DNA of 22,997 nt, from positions 1 to 22,997 of the forward strand of contig CAAFNG010000414.1 of assembly GCA_900764225.1 (NCBI GenBank), read 5' to 3'. Position 1 is the stretch's first letter. Every line of letters begins with the position of its first letter. Below are positions 22,956-22,997 of the stretch, one piece after another. The notes under the pieces were generated by a model. The model worked only from the letters and a program-made list of their open reading frames with translations, had not been told where the DNA came from and did not search any database. Both the position numbers and the translations under genes were made by a program. This DNA comes from Lachnospiraceae bacterium. GTDB taxonomy: Bacteria; Bacillota; Clostridia; Lachnospirales; Lachnospiraceae.

Positions 22956-22997
22956 CTGTCTCTTATACACATCTCCGAGCCCACGAGACGTAGAGGA
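22956..22997 (-). other. Nextera adapter and i7 index (artefact)
   Basis: Bases 22956-22989 are the reverse complement of the 34-nt Nextera read-2 adapter, and 22990-22997 the i7 index gtagagga, complementary to the one at 19-26. Not genomic. Confidence 0.99.

Noticed and set aside
1..22997. A 42-bp perfect inverted repeat at the two ends, with a Tn5 mosaic end
   Set aside because: It is Illumina index plus Nextera adapter on both ends, not transposon ends or a linear replicon.

Overview
This is a 22,997-base assembled contig from a spore-forming member of the Clostridia, most likely a gut Lachnospiraceae. The taxon is inferred from protein style, AGGAGG-type ribosome binding sites, the CotJ and CwlD spore genes and the cluster contents; no 16S gene is present. 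Both ends are untrimmed Illumina Nextera adapter (1-60 and 22956-22997, same i7 index read in opposite directions), so the biological sequence is 61-22955 and the contig ends are library-molecule ends, not biological borders.

Layout. (1) 61-3373, plus strand: a small unknown protein behind a long leader, with an apparent ACG start; a membrane-anchored SH3/GH18 glycosidase; and the spore-cortex amidase CwlD, whose ribosome binding site lies inside the terminator hairpin of the gene before it. (2) 3374-8373: a cassette of two related polytopic membrane proteins of the DUF2298/'YYY' type (GT-C-like) flanking a cytoplasmic GT2 of the polyprenyl-phosphate sugar synthase type, suggesting extracytoplasmic glycosylation of an unknown acceptor. 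(3) 8370-11107: a housekeeping operon (HD-domain protein, Sua5/TsaC, RpiB, dCMP deaminase) with its own consensus promoter and a strong bidirectional terminator. (4) 11120-14614, minus strand: an OmpR-type response regulator and a large six-TM histidine kinase with a ~360-residue outside domain. (5) 14787-15960: a PflX-like radical SAM protein, followed by an intergenic patch with five 11-bp-phased TGTGAA repeats and a 19-bp terminator hairpin. (6) 16011-18926, minus strand: the potassium uptake operon trkA-trkH. (7) 19067-22955: the spore coat operon cotJA-cotJB-cotJC, in which cotJC is cut straight after its metal-binding EELAH motif by a mobile element. The recombinase gene of this element ends about 12 bp inside the junction.

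The visible part of that element holds a large serine recombinase (minus strand), two predicted small structured RNAs with consensus promoters and terminators (plus strand), and an AT-rich SIR2-domain gene (minus strand) cut off by the contig end. The arrangement resembles the 'skin'-type intervening elements that interrupt sporulation genes in Firmicutes and are excised in the mother cell. Here the target is a catalase-like coat gene and the cargo includes a probable NAD-consuming defence effector. Precise excision, developmental control and the far border cannot be shown from this window.
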